Shown one piece after another: positions 53,166-61,279 of a stretch of 61,679 bases of DNA. The DNA is from an uncultured Clostridia bacterium (lineage in GTDB: Bacteria > Bacillota > Clostridia > Christensenellales > Aristaeellaceae): positions 1-61,679 of the forward strand of contig CAKUAV010000002.1 of the NCBI GenBank assembly GCA_934636425.1, in the 5' to 3' direction. The translations under genes and the position numbers were made by a program. The stretch's first letter is position 1. Every line of letters begins with the position of its first letter. The notes beneath the pieces are model-generated. The model did not search any database. It was not told the DNA's origin and was given only the letters and a program-made list of their open reading frames with translations.

Positions 53166-54989
53166 TTACTTCACCTGCTCGAACACAACGCTGTTTTCCC
53201 AGACCTTGGCGTAGTCGTACCAGTTGTTCTTATGGCCATCCCAGACCTTCAGGTAGTCGTACCACGCCTTCTTGGTGCCCTCTGTGGTGTACTCGAAATG
53301 ATACGCCGGAAGATCGGCGTCCGCCTTGGGCTGAATATCCAGCTGTATCGCCGCGCCCGGCTGCCATTCATGGCGGCGCGCTTCCTCGCTGGTATAGACC
53401 ACGCGATAGGTTGACACGTCGTCCTCCGTCACGCGCTTCACGGCATCCACCTTCCAGTCCGTCAGAACGACCGGCTCGGCGGCGTCCGCCTCCTGAACGG
53501 TCACTGTGATGAGCGCGTCGCTCGTGCAGCACGCGGCGGGCAGTGTGATCTTCGTTCCGCCAAATTCAATGTCGACGTCCTCGCCCTCCGGCGTGGAATC
53601 ATGCAGGAACCAGTACGCGTCGTCCAGCGCCTCCGTCAGGAAGATCGGCGCGCCCTTGAGGTGCAGTATGCCGTCGATCTTCTGGCGCTCGCTCTCCGAA
53701 ATTTCCAGCTCGTCCGCCAGCGCAAACAGCAGATCGCAGTTCAGCCGCAGCGGCTCGCACACCGGCGGCAGTTCCGTCTTGCGCGTCTCTTCGAGCGCCT
53801 TGTTGGCGTTTTCAATCTGCTTTTTCACGTTCTTCGTCGCATCCTTGGGCACGGCGGCCTTCTGAACGGGCGCGATATAGGCCGCGTTCAGGCTCTGCTG
53901 CTCGCCGACCAGATAGTTGACGTTGTCCAGCACGATGCCATAGGCCGTTTTCAGATAGGCGCGGTCATTCGTCTGGGCAGCGAGGTCGATATACACCTGC
54001 GCGGCGTAATACCGGAGCGCCCAGTCGTCGTGATCGGTGTTGTCGAGCAGCGTCTGCACATAGGCTGCGGCGACGCTTTCGTACTTTCTGCCGCTGTAAA
54101 GCTGCTCCGCGGCGGAAATGGCCGACGGAAGCACATTGGCCAGCTCGTAATCCTTGCGGAAGATGCGGTTGTTCATGTCCCCGTAGGCGCGCACCGCGTC
54201 CAGGCACTTTTCATAATCGCCGTTGTCATAATAGCTCTGCGCCAGCAGCAGCCAGTATTCGCCATAGGACTGATAGGCCGCCTGATTGGATTCCAGAAAC
54301 TGAATGCGGCCGACGACGTTTTCGTTGTTCTTCCACTTGACAAACTCCTCGACGCTGCTCTCCGTCAGCGTCAGATCGCCGGGCAGCTCGTATTCGCCAA
54401 CCATGTTGATCATATACGCGAACGTATTCCTGCGGCTCTCGTGAAGCGCGGAGGCCTCTTCATCGTCGAGCGCCCAGCCGGCCATGAGGTATTGCAGGTC
54501 GGCCTCCGCCGTATACGCCGTGTAGCTGGTGATCGAATCGACCGCCATATAGACGACGGCCGCGGCGATCTTGCTCGGGCGAAAAGATTGAACAGCACTG
54601 ATCATGCTCAACGGATTCGGCACGGCGGCGCGGATCGCCTGCGCCTGATTCTGCTCATAGATGTACTCGAGCCGTTCGCGCTGAAGCGCGGCCATTCTAT
54701 ACCGTTCCATCGTGTCCAGCAGGCCGGTCAGCTGGCTCAGCGTGCGGCTGTCCACCGCGCCCGGATAGGTGTTGTTGATCAGCGAGGAATAGGCCTGCTC
54801 CATGTACAGGCGGCTGTTCTTCGAGGCGTTGACGTCCTGCGTCAGCACCGTGATATAGTTCAGCATGGCGATGGCGTTCGCCTGCTCGTCGGTCAGCGCC
54901 GTGGGCTTTGCATAGGCCTCAGCGCCGAGAAACAGCCCCGCCAAGAGTACGAACGCCAGAATCTTCTTCAAGAACAAACCCCGCCGCAT
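53166..54989 (-). CDS. Large secreted protein of unknown function with WYDYxKVW repeat
   Basis: 607 residues. A signal peptide (FLKKILAFVLLAGLFLGAEAYA) is followed by a helical region (about 30-390) with TPR-like stretches, e.g. YWLLLAQSYYDNGDYEKCLDAV and WALRYYAAQVYIDLA. A beta-rich part follows (about 470-570), and the C-terminus carries two copies of a WYDYxKVW motif (AWYDYLKVWDG and NWYDYAKVWEN). I do not recognise a family. The tail repeat might bind a partner or the wall. It precedes the smaller secreted gene without a gap. A hairpin lies over its ribosome-binding region. Confidence 0.78.
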   Translation of the reverse strand: MRRGLFLKKILAFVLLAGLFLGAEAYAKPTALTDEQANAIAMLNYITVLTQDVNASKNSRLYMEQAYSSLINNTYPGAVDSRTLSQLTGLLDTMERYRMAALQRERLEYIYEQNQAQAIRAAVPNPLSMISAVQSFRPSKIAAAVVYMAVDSITSYTAYTAEADLQYLMAGWALDDEEASALHESRRNTFAYMINMVGEYELPGDLTLTESSVEEFVKWKNNENVVGRIQFLESNQAAYQSYGEYWLLLAQSYYDNGDYEKCLDAVRAYGDMNNRIFRKDYELANVLPSAISAAEQLYSGRKYESVAAAYVQTLLDNTDHDDWALRYYAAQVYIDLAAQTNDRAYLKTAYGIVLDNVNYLVGEQQSLNAAYIAPVQKAAVPKDATKNVKKQIENANKALEETRKTELPPVCEPLRLNCDLLFALADELEISESERQKIDGILHLKGAPIFLTEALDDAYWFLHDSTPEGEDVDIEFGGTKITLPAACCTSDALITVTVQEADAAEPVVLTDWKVDAVKRVTEDDVSTYRVVYTSEEARRHEWQPGAAIQLDIQPKADADLPAYHFEYTTEGTKKAWYDYLKVWDGHKNNWYDYAKVWENSVVFEQVK

Positions 54990-54999
54990 GGTAAAATTC

Positions 55000-55024
55000 C
55001 TCCTGCCATTTATTGGCAGAAATT
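55000..55024 (-). promoter_or_regulatory. Hairpin next to the ribosome-binding site of the large secreted protein
   Basis: On the minus strand CTGCCA, loop ATAAA, TGGCAG runs straight into GGAGGAATT and the ATG. The 3' arm overlaps the first G of the Shine-Dalgarno site, so it could modulate translation. Alternatively it is a chance palindrome. No clear promoter is visible upstream. Confidence 0.4.
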
Positions 55025-55037
55025 TCTCCTTCCAGCA

Positions 55038-55080
55038 TAAAAAGGCAGGCCGCCCCGGTCAGGGCAGTCCGCCTTTTTAT
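55038..55080 (-). terminator. Terminator of the Xre-membrane gene
   Basis: Minus strand AAAAAGGCGGACTGCCC, loop, GGGGCGGCCTGCCTTTTT; about 20 bp after the stop, imperfect but GC-rich with a T run. Confidence 0.75.
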
Positions 55081-55098
55081 AAAGAGCTTTGCTTTTCC

Positions 55099-55608
55099 CT
55101 ATCTTTGCTCCCGCAGATATGCGCCGGCGGCCAGCAGAATAACGCCCGCGAGCGCCGCGATCAGGCTGGCGAGCATCGGCCCCGCCGCGCCGTAGCCCGC
55201 AATCAGGCCGATCAGCCCGACGCAGCCGTTCAGCGTCACGTCGTTCAGCGTGGCCAGCGCCATGATCGCAATCGCGAACACAGCGCCCAGCACGGCCAGC
55301 GCCAGCCCCGCCGCCATGAGCGCGTTGAAGGCGCGCGGCCGCCTGCCCAGCTGCGCGGATAAAAGCCGCATCAGCTCGAGCTGCCTTTCGACGTCCGCGC
55401 GGTCAGGCTCGGGCGTGGGCGCGCCGGTCAGCGTCCCCACAGGCACGCCCAGTATGCCGGAGAGCGCGACCAGCTGATCGACGTCCGGCATGGACAGATT
55501 GTTCTCCCACTTTGATATGGTCTGCCGCACGACGTTCATGCGCGCGGCCAGCTCCCCCTGCGAAAGCCCCGCCTTCCGGCGCAGCGTTTTCAGCGTATCT
55601 CCAAACAC
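55099..55608 (-). CDS. Xre-family regulator with two C-terminal membrane helices
   Basis: 169 residues. HTH_3 domain at about 3-60 (LKTLRRKAGLSQGELAARMNVVRQTISKWENNLSMPDVDQLVALSGILGV), a short charged linker (DRADVERQLELMRLL), then two or three hydrophobic segments (about 95-118 and 128-163). This is the layout of small membrane-bound repressor-like proteins in Bacillota; the signal sensed is unknown. GTG start at 55606-55608 with GGGAGG 8 bp upstream; the longer ORF N-terminus would include the promoter. Own promoter and terminator. Confidence 0.85.
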   Translation of the reverse strand: MFGDTLKTLRRKAGLSQGELAARMNVVRQTISKWENNLSMPDVDQLVALSGILGVPVGTLTGAPTPEPDRADVERQLELMRLLSAQLGRRPRAFNALMAAGLALAVLGAVFAIAIMALATLNDVTLNGCVGLIGLIAGYGAAGPMLASLIAALAGVILLAAGAYLREQR

Positions 55609-55641
55609 GGTTTCAGCCTCCCCACTCTTCCATTCAGGGAG

Positions 55642-55671
55642 ATTATACACCGCGTCCGCCGCAATGCGCAA
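55642..55671 (-). promoter_or_regulatory. Promoter of the Xre-membrane gene
   Basis: Minus strand TTGCGC, 18 bp, TATAAT, about 34 bp upstream of the start codon. Confidence 0.72.
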
Positions 55672-55713
55672 GCAACGCGGGAAGGCATGCGCGTATATTT
55701 TCGTTGCATACCG

Positions 55714-56775
55714 TCAGCGCAGCAGATTTCCGTTCTCGAAGTAGTCTATCCGCATGGCGCGGCGCACGTCGTTAAGCGTCTGCGCGGCGGTCTGCTCGGC
55801 GCGCGCGCTGCCGGCTCTGAGCAGCTCCACGACGTCCTCGGGCCGCTTTTCCCACTCGGCGCGGCGCGCGCGGATGGGGCGCAGCTCGGACTGGAGCACG
55901 TCGTTCAGGAAGCGCTTGACCTTCACGTCGCCCAGCCCGCCGCGCTCATAGTGCGCCTTCAGCTCGTCCAGATTGGCATAGTCCTTCAAAAACTCGGCGA
56001 AATGCTCGTCGCGGCAGAACGCGGCCAGATAGATGAACACCGGGTTGTTCTCCGTGTGGCCGGGATCCTCGCGGCGGATGTGGGTGGGGTCGGTGTACAT
56101 GGACATGATCTTGGCCTTCACGTCCTCCTCCGTGTCGGAGAGGTAGATGCAGTTGCCCAGCGACTTGCTCATCTTGGCCCTGCCGTCTATCCCGGGCAGG
56201 CGCAGGCAGGCCTTGTTGTCCGGCAGCACGATTTCCGGCTCGGTGAGCGTGTCGCCATAGACCGCGTTGAACTTGTGCACGATCTCCTTGCACTGCTCGA
56301 GCATGGGCAGCTGATCCTCGCCCACCGGCACGGCCGTGGCGCGGAAGGCGGTGATGTCGGCCGCCTGACTGATGGGATAGCAGAAGAAGCCGACGGGGAT
56401 GCTGGCCTCGAAATTGCGCTGCTGAATCTCGGCCTTGACGGTGGGGTTGCGCTGCACGCGGGACACCGTGACCAGATTCATATAGTAGAACGTCAGCTCG
56501 GTCAGCTCCGGCACCATGGACTGTATGAATATCGTGGATCTGGCGGGATCGATGCCGCAGGCCAGATAGTCCAGCGCCACCTGCATGATGTTGCCGCGCA
56601 CCTTCTCGGGATGCTCGGCGTTGTCGGTGAGCGCCTGCGCGTCGGCGATCATGATGTAGATCTCGTCGTATTTGCCGGAATTTTGCAGCCGGACGCGCTC
56701 CTTGAGCGAGCCGACATAATGCCCCACATGGAGACGGCCGGTCGGGCGGTCGCCGGTCAGTATGATCTGCTTCAT
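55714..56775 (-). CDS. trpS: Tryptophanyl-tRNA synthetase
   Basis: 353 residues, class I synthetase. ILTGDRPTGRLHVGHYVGSL contains the HIGH-type HVGH, and DGRAKMSKSLGN the KMSKS loop. YYPISQAADITAFRATAVPVGEDQ and the tRNA-binding C-terminus are complete. It charges tRNA-Trp. The ATG at 56773-56775 with GAGGAA upstream is preferred over the GTG 18 bp earlier, which overlaps that site. No T-box leader: the 5' UTR is only about 25 bases, unlike proS in this window. Confidence 0.96.
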   Translation of the reverse strand: MKQIILTGDRPTGRLHVGHYVGSLKERVRLQNSGKYDEIYIMIADAQALTDNAEHPEKVRGNIMQVALDYLACGIDPARSTIFIQSMVPELTELTFYYMNLVTVSRVQRNPTVKAEIQQRNFEASIPVGFFCYPISQAADITAFRATAVPVGEDQLPMLEQCKEIVHKFNAVYGDTLTEPEIVLPDNKACLRLPGIDGRAKMSKSLGNCIYLSDTEEDVKAKIMSMYTDPTHIRREDPGHTENNPVFIYLAAFCRDEHFAEFLKDYANLDELKAHYERGGLGDVKVKRFLNDVLQSELRPIRARRAEWEKRPEDVVELLRAGSARAEQTAAQTLNDVRRAMRIDYFENGNLLR

Positions 56776-56805
56776 CGAAAGGAATTCCTCCACACATTTT
56801 TTATT

Positions 56806-56834
56806 ATTGTATCACAGGCTATGAGCGCAGTCAA
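56806..56834 (-). promoter_or_regulatory. trpS promoter
   Basis: Minus strand TTGACT, 17 bp, TACAAT. It is back-to-back with the gtrA-like promoter, 11 bp between their -35 boxes. Confidence 0.8.
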
Positions 56835-56845
56835 CAAAAAGCCGC

Positions 56846-56875
56846 TTGACGGCGCGTTTTTTCCCGTGCTACAAT
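56846..56875 (+). promoter_or_regulatory. Promoter of the GtrA-family gene
   Basis: TTGACG, 18 bp, TACAAT, about 80 bp upstream of the start codon. Confidence 0.7.
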
Positions 56876-56956
56876 GGCAAAAGGGCAACCATGAGGGCGG
56901 AAAGAGCGTCTTATCCGATGAAACAAACTGCTTTTTTTCGAATGAAAGGATATGGC

Positions 56957-57394
56957 ATGAGGGAACTGATCAAAAAGCACTGGAAGCTGATTTCCTATCT
57001 CTTTTTCGGCGCGCTGACCACGCTGGTGAACATCGTCGTCTACGGCGCGGCCACCTATCTGGGCATGGCGGTCGGCTGGGCGAACGCGCTGGCCTGGACG
57101 CTGTCCGTCGCCTTCGCCTACTACACCAACCGGCGCTGGGTGTTTGAGAGCACAGCGAGCGGCCTTGCCGCCGTGCTGCGCGAGATGGGCGCGTTCGTGG
57201 CCTGCCGGCTGGGCACGGGGCTCCTGGATCAGGCGATCATGATGCTGGGCGTGGACGGCCTGGGGCCGCGGCTGGTCGCGCCGGAGCACCTCTATATCTG
57301 GGGGCTTGCGCTCAAGATTGCCAGCAACGTCATCGTGATCGTGCTCAACTACATATTCAGCAAGCTGATCATATTCGCGAAGAAATCGAAATAG
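56957..57394 (+). CDS. GtrA family membrane protein
   Basis: 145 residues with four transmembrane helices (about 10-30, 38-58, 75-95 and 110-135). SYLFFGALTTLVNIVVYGAATYLG and AFAYYTNRRWVFES are the family hallmarks, and the C-terminus NYIFSKLIIF matches the closing NF.fxr.wVF-like helix. GtrA proteins are thought to move polyprenyl-linked sugars across the membrane for polysaccharide or teichoic acid modification. AAAGGA 7 bp upstream of the ATG at 56957. A polyprenyl-phosphate transporter (PopT-type) is encoded 1.4 kb away. Confidence 0.9.
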   Translation: MRELIKKHWKLISYLFFGALTTLVNIVVYGAATYLGMAVGWANALAWTLSVAFAYYTNRRWVFESTASGLAAVLREMGAFVACRLGTGLLDQAIMMLGVDGLGPRLVAPEHLYIWGLALKIASNVIVIVLNYIFSKLIIFAKKSK

Positions 57395-57401
57395 CGCAAA
57401 G

Positions 57402-57452
57402 AAAAACGCCGCAGGGGACGCCCAATGACGCTCCCCGCGGCGCTGCTTTTTG
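57402..57452. terminator. Bidirectional terminator between gtrA-like and nucleoside phosphorylase genes
   Basis: CGCCGCAGGGGACG pairs with CGCTCCCCGCGGCG; AAAAA precedes and TTTTT follows. Confidence 0.85.
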
Positions 57453-58220
57453 TCACGAGTGCCCGGCCACGGCGGCCGCCAGCTCGAGCGCAATATCGAA
57501 ATGGCCCGCGTCGTGCTGTGTGCCGGTCGCGTCGTTCTCTTTGCGGCGCGCGTCCCACTCGGGCGCGTCGAGCAGATCGCCGCTCGTCAAAAACATATAC
57601 AGCTCAAGGCCGCGGAAATCGCACATGGCCTGAAGCGCGGCGCACTCCATCTCGACCGAGATGCAGCCCTCCGCCCTACGCTTTTCAAAATGGCCCCGCG
57701 TCTCGCGATAGAAGGAATCGGTCGTCCACGTCTTGCCCTCAACGCAGGGCAGGCCGTTTGCACGCATAAAACCGGCCACGAAGGGCGCGTTTTTAACGGC
57801 GATATAGTCGGCTGCGGGGGCGTAGTGATAGGATGTGCCCTCGTCGCGATAGGCCGCCGTGGGCACCATGACGCGCCCGTGCGCGATCTCCCGGTTCAGG
57901 CAGCCCGCGCCGCCGAAGAAGACATAGTTCTTTGTCCTGATGCCGGCCAGACTGTCCTCGACCGTGGCCACGCACGCCGGCGCGCCGACATACGTCCTGT
58001 AAAAGGCGAAGACATGGCCCTTATGCTCAAAGCGATAGATGGGCGTCTCGCCCGTCGCGAACCAGATGGACGCGACCCGCTCGCAGGGATAATGCGCGGC
58101 GACAAAGCGCTCGATCTCGTGCGAGAAGGTGACGATGCACGCATCGACCGGCACGGCGTTTTCGCCGATGCGCGGATTGATGATGGCGGGCGTACGGTTG
58201 TCAAAGCTGTCGGTGATCAT
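57453..58220 (-). CDS. Nucleoside phosphorylase (PNP/UDP family 1)
   Basis: 255 residues. The EGCISVEMECAALQAMC stretch contains the SVEMExAAL signature of uridine/purine nucleoside phosphorylases, where the Met-Glu pair binds ribose. YVFFGGAGCLNREIAHGRVMVPTAAYRDEGTSYHY corresponds to the phosphate and base-contacting region. It cleaves a nucleoside with phosphate to base and ribose-1-phosphate; uridine-type or purine-type specificity cannot be decided. GGGAGG 9 bp before the ATG at 58218-58220. Could also be a nucleosidase relative. Own promoter. Confidence 0.88.
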   Translation of the reverse strand: MITDSFDNRTPAIINPRIGENAVPVDACIVTFSHEIERFVAAHYPCERVASIWFATGETPIYRFEHKGHVFAFYRTYVGAPACVATVEDSLAGIRTKNYVFFGGAGCLNREIAHGRVMVPTAAYRDEGTSYHYAPAADYIAVKNAPFVAGFMRANGLPCVEGKTWTTDSFYRETRGHFEKRRAEGCISVEMECAALQAMCDFRGLELYMFLTSGDLLDAPEWDARRKENDATGTQHDAGHFDIALELAAAVAGHS

Positions 58221-58253
58221 GGCGCTTCGCCTCCCTGATGATGATTGCCTCAT

Positions 58254-58282
58254 ATTATATCACGAAGGGCGGCGGCGCGCAA
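58254..58282 (-). promoter_or_regulatory. Promoter of the nucleoside phosphorylase gene
   Basis: Minus strand TTGCGC, 17 bp, TATAAT, about 34 bp upstream of the ATG. Confidence 0.72.
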
Positions 58283-58296
58283 CGCATCTCTCCATA

Positions 58297-58336
58297 CAAA
58301 AAAGACCGAGGCCCCTTTGCGGCGCTCCGGTCTTTG
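58297..58336 (-). terminator. Terminator of the DUF368 gene
   Basis: Minus strand AAAGACCGGAGCGCC, loop, GGGGCCTCGGTCTTTTTT. Confidence 0.88.
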
Positions 58337-58345
58337 AAAGGCTCG

Positions 58346-59179
58346 TCAGCCCGATATGCGGTTGCACAGCGTGATGGCGGCGACGCCGACCGCCACCATG
58401 AGTATCGGCCAGAAGGCCAGCATGGCGCTCCAGCCGGGGAATATGCACAGGATTGAGCCGAACACGAAGCCCAGTATCGCCGAATAGGACGGCTCGGCAT
58501 ATTTGGCCAGCAGCCACTTTATGAGCTTGGTGACCGTGATCAGGCCGATCAGGCAGCCTATGGCGAAGGGAATGAGCACGAGGAAATTGAGATCGGCCAC
58601 AGCGCCTATGATCGTGCCGTAAAAGCCCAGAAGCAGCATGACGAACGAGCCGCTGATGCCGGGAATGATCATCGTCGATATGGCGATGACGCCGTAGAGT
58701 ATGTACAGAAGCGTGTTGCCCAGATTGAAGCTGGTCACCTGCGCCGCCACGGCCGATTCCTTGGCGCCGCTGGTATCGGCCAGCGCCATGGGGATCATGA
58801 CGCCGAATGTGATCAGCATGGGCAGTATGTTGGAAAAGCTCACATGCCACTTCTTTCCCTGCTTGAACGTCAGCCTGACCAGCATGGGGATGCTGCCCAG
58901 TATGATGCCGATGAAGAACGCATTGGCCTCGGTGGGATAGTTGGCCAGTATCCACTTCATCAGCTTGCCAAAGGCCAGTATGCCGATGCCCGCGCCCAGA
59001 CCGAACACGAGTATGAAGGGCAGCTCCTTGCGCCATTTTGTGCGCAGATTGGCCACCAGATCGATGAGACGCTCGTACAGGCCGAACACCACGGCCATCG
59101 TGCCGCCGCTCACGCCGGGAATGACATTGGCCAGGCCGAATACAATGCCGGCCACCAGAATGTAGAGATGATGCAGCAT
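58346..59179 (-). CDS. DUF368 (PopT-type) polyprenyl-phosphate transporter
   Basis: 277 residues, about eight to nine transmembrane helices. Two pseudo-repeated signatures define DUF368: VFGLANVIPGVSGGTMAVVFGLYERL near the N-terminus and ISTMIIPGISGSFVMLLLGFYGTI in the middle (IPGxSG motif twice). Members recycle undecaprenyl phosphate to the cytoplasmic face for peptidoglycan and wall polymer synthesis. AGGAGG precedes the ATG. Monocistronic. Confidence 0.92.
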   Translation of the reverse strand: MLHHLYILVAGIVFGLANVIPGVSGGTMAVVFGLYERLIDLVANLRTKWRKELPFILVFGLGAGIGILAFGKLMKWILANYPTEANAFFIGIILGSIPMLVRLTFKQGKKWHVSFSNILPMLITFGVMIPMALADTSGAKESAVAAQVTSFNLGNTLLYILYGVIAISTMIIPGISGSFVMLLLGFYGTIIGAVADLNFLVLIPFAIGCLIGLITVTKLIKWLLAKYAEPSYSAILGFVFGSILCIFPGWSAMLAFWPILMVAVGVAAITLCNRISG

Positions 59180-59208
59180 ATTTTGCCTCCTTATTTCCGC
59201 TGTATAAA

Positions 59209-59238
59209 AGAGTACACCAAACGCAGCGCTCCTGTCAA
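59209..59238 (-). promoter_or_regulatory. Promoter of the DUF368 gene
   Basis: Minus strand TTGACA, 18 bp, TACTCT, about 30 bp upstream of the ATG. Confidence 0.7.
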
Positions 59239-59338
59239 GGCTTTATGGCGAATGAAACGATTAGATTTCGCCAAGATTTGGCCTGAAGGGCGCAATCATG
59301 TCAATCCTGTGAAAAGATGAAAAAGCGCGGCCTCTCCC

Positions 59339-59367
59339 TTGACAAGCGGGACGCGATATGGTAATCT
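59339..59367 (+). promoter_or_regulatory. Promoter of the degV-hlyIII pair
   Basis: TTGACA, 17 bp, TAATCT, 37 bp upstream of the degV ATG. Confidence 0.75.
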
Positions 59368-59403
59368 AGTATCGAATACAAGATGAAGCGGAGAGAAATA
59401 ACC

Positions 59404-60285
59404 ATGTATATCATTGTAACGGATACATCGGCCAATCTGGACAGCGCCATGCTGGATGCGCAGGGAATTCGCGCCATTCCGTTTTCTTTTTTTGATTCAA
59501 AGGACGAGAAGGAGAGAACCTGTCTTGACACGCACAGCTTTGACGGCGAGGCCTACTATGAGAGCATGCGCCGCGGCACGCGCTATGTGACATCGCAGAT
59601 CACGCCCCAGCGCTATATCGACCATATGACGCCGCTGCTGCGGGCAGGGCAGGACATACTGTTCGTGGGAATGTCCTCGGGCGTCAGCGGCGCGTATCAT
59701 TCGGCGGAATCGGCGGCCGTCACGCTGCGCGAGGAATTCCCCGAGCGCAGGATCCGGTTGGTGGACACGCTGAGCGCGTCTCTGGGCGAGGGGCTGCTGG
59801 TGCTGCGCGCCGCTCAGCGGCTCAGGGAGGGCGCGAGCCTCGATGAAAACGCCGACGAGCTGATGGCGCTGCGCCATCGCATGTGTCAGGTATTCAGCGT
59901 GGACGATCTCAAATACCTCCACCGCAGCGGCCGGATATCGGGCGTTGCGGCGCTGGCCGGCAACATACTGAGCATAAAGCCGCTGCTCAAGGGCAACGAG
60001 GAGGGCAAGATCGTCTGCTTTGGCCGCGTGCGTGGCCGCAAGGCGGCGATCAAGGCGCTCGCCGACCGCTATAACGAGCTGGTCGTGGATGCGGCCGACC
60101 AGACCATAGGCATTGCGCACGCCGGCTGCGTGCAGGACGCCGAGGCGCTGGCCGAGCTGCTGCGCCGCGAAAAGCCGCCCAGGGACATACTGACCGTGTG
60201 CTATGAGCCGGTGACCGGCTCGCACGTCGGCCCCGGCACGCTGGCGCTGTTCTTCCTGAGCAGCGACGACGTGAGATCGAAATAA
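59404..60285 (+). CDS. DegV family protein (FakB-like fatty acid-binding)
   Basis: 293 residues. VTDTSANLDSAM at the N-terminus, GTRYVTSQITPQRY with the TSQ motif, VGMSSGVSGAYHSA, RLVDTLSASLGEGLLV, DDLKYLHRSGRIS and the C-terminal GPGTLALFF are the DegV signatures. The family binds one fatty acid and, as FakB, presents it to FakA for phosphorylation. FakA is encoded at 9.4 kb, so this is a candidate partner; genomes often hold several DegV copies. The ATG at 59404 has GGAGAG upstream. It precedes the hemolysin III gene by 12 bp and is probably co-transcribed with it. Confidence 0.92.
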   Translation: MYIIVTDTSANLDSAMLDAQGIRAIPFSFFDSKDEKERTCLDTHSFDGEAYYESMRRGTRYVTSQITPQRYIDHMTPLLRAGQDILFVGMSSGVSGAYHSAESAAVTLREEFPERRIRLVDTLSASLGEGLLVLRAAQRLREGASLDENADELMALRHRMCQVFSVDDLKYLHRSGRISGVAALAGNILSIKPLLKGNEEGKIVCFGRVRGRKAAIKALADRYNELVVDAADQTIGIAHAGCVQDAEALAELLRREKPPRDILTVCYEPVTGSHVGPGTLALFFLSSDDVRSK

Positions 60286-60297
60286 GGAGGAAGCGCC

Positions 60298-60975
60298 ATG
60301 ACGAGAACAAAGCTCAGCGACCGACAGCTGCCCGGCTACACCCGCGGCGAGGAGCTGTTCAATTTCATTTCTCACATTGTGGGCGGCGCGTTCGCCATCG
60401 TCGCGACGGTGACGTGCATATTGAAGGCGGCGTTCGCGGGCAGCGCGTGGGGCGTCGTGGGCGCGTCGATCTACGGCGCGTCGCTGATCATACTCTACAC
60501 CATGTCCAGCGTCTATCACGGCCTGCGCCCATCGACGGGCAAGAAGGTCATGCAGGTGCTCGACCACTGCGCGGTCTACTTCCTCATCGGCGGCACATAC
60601 ACGCCGATCATGCTGTGCGCCGTGCGGCCGGTGCATCCCGGCTGGGGCTGGGCGATATTCGGCGTGGTGTGGGCTCTGGCGGCCATGGCCACAGTGTTCA
60701 CCGCGATCGATCTGAAAAAATTCAGCCGCCTGTCCATGATCTGCTACATCGCCATGGGCTGGTGCGTCGTCGTGGCGATCAGGCCTGTGCTGGACGCCGT
60801 GGGCAGGGCGGGCTTTACATGGCTGCTCATGGGCGGCGTGTCCTACACGCTGGGCGCGGTGCTCTACAACATCGGCAAAAAGAAGAACAAGCGCTATATG
60901 CACGCGATATTCCACGTCTTTGTGCTGCTGGGCAGCGCGCTGCAATATGTGTGCGTGCTGGGCTATGTGCTGTAA
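60298..60975 (+). CDS. Hemolysin III family (PAQR-like) membrane protein
   Basis: 225 residues, seven transmembrane helices. The conserved metal-site residues are present: S-x3-YH-type SSVYHGL, D/H in VLDHCAVYFLIGGTYTP, and HAIFHVFVLLGS near the C-terminus. This is the pattern of bacterial Hly-III/YqfA and eukaryotic PAQR receptors, which are suspected zinc-dependent amide hydrolases; the name hemolysin is historical. AAGGAGG upstream of the ATG. Second gene after degV; its coupling to a fatty acid-binding protein fits a lipid-related role, as inference only. Confidence 0.92.
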   Translation: MTRTKLSDRQLPGYTRGEELFNFISHIVGGAFAIVATVTCILKAAFAGSAWGVVGASIYGASLIILYTMSSVYHGLRPSTGKKVMQVLDHCAVYFLIGGTYTPIMLCAVRPVHPGWGWAIFGVVWALAAMATVFTAIDLKKFSRLSMICYIAMGWCVVVAIRPVLDAVGRAGFTWLLMGGVSYTLGAVLYNIGKKKNKRYMHAIFHVFVLLGSALQYVCVLGYVL

Positions 60976-60986
60976 AAAGTGAAATA

Positions 60987-61034
60987 AAAGCCATCGCGCG
61001 ATTCGGAGTGTTCCGTCTCGCGCGATGGCTTTTG
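60987..61034 (+). terminator. Terminator after the hemolysin III gene
   Basis: AAAGCCATCGCGCGA pairs with TCGCGCGATGGCTTTT around a 15-base loop. Confidence 0.87.
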
Positions 61035-61279
61035 TTCGAACAGGCGAATCGCAAATTGCCGCCCGCGGGGCAGCGCGCCCATCCGCGCCGGCGCTTCCAT
61101 CCGCAGTGTAGCTCCCGCCCGGCGCATTTTCCTCCGCTTTATGGGCTGGCGGCTTGCGGGCCGGCGAAATGTTTGCGTCTGGCCGGTTTTAGCGCCGGCA
61201 CAGGCGATTGTGCGCGCGGGGGAACGGCGGGGGGAATGCGGAATTCGGAATGCGAAATTGGGGCGCGGAGGTTTGTCCT

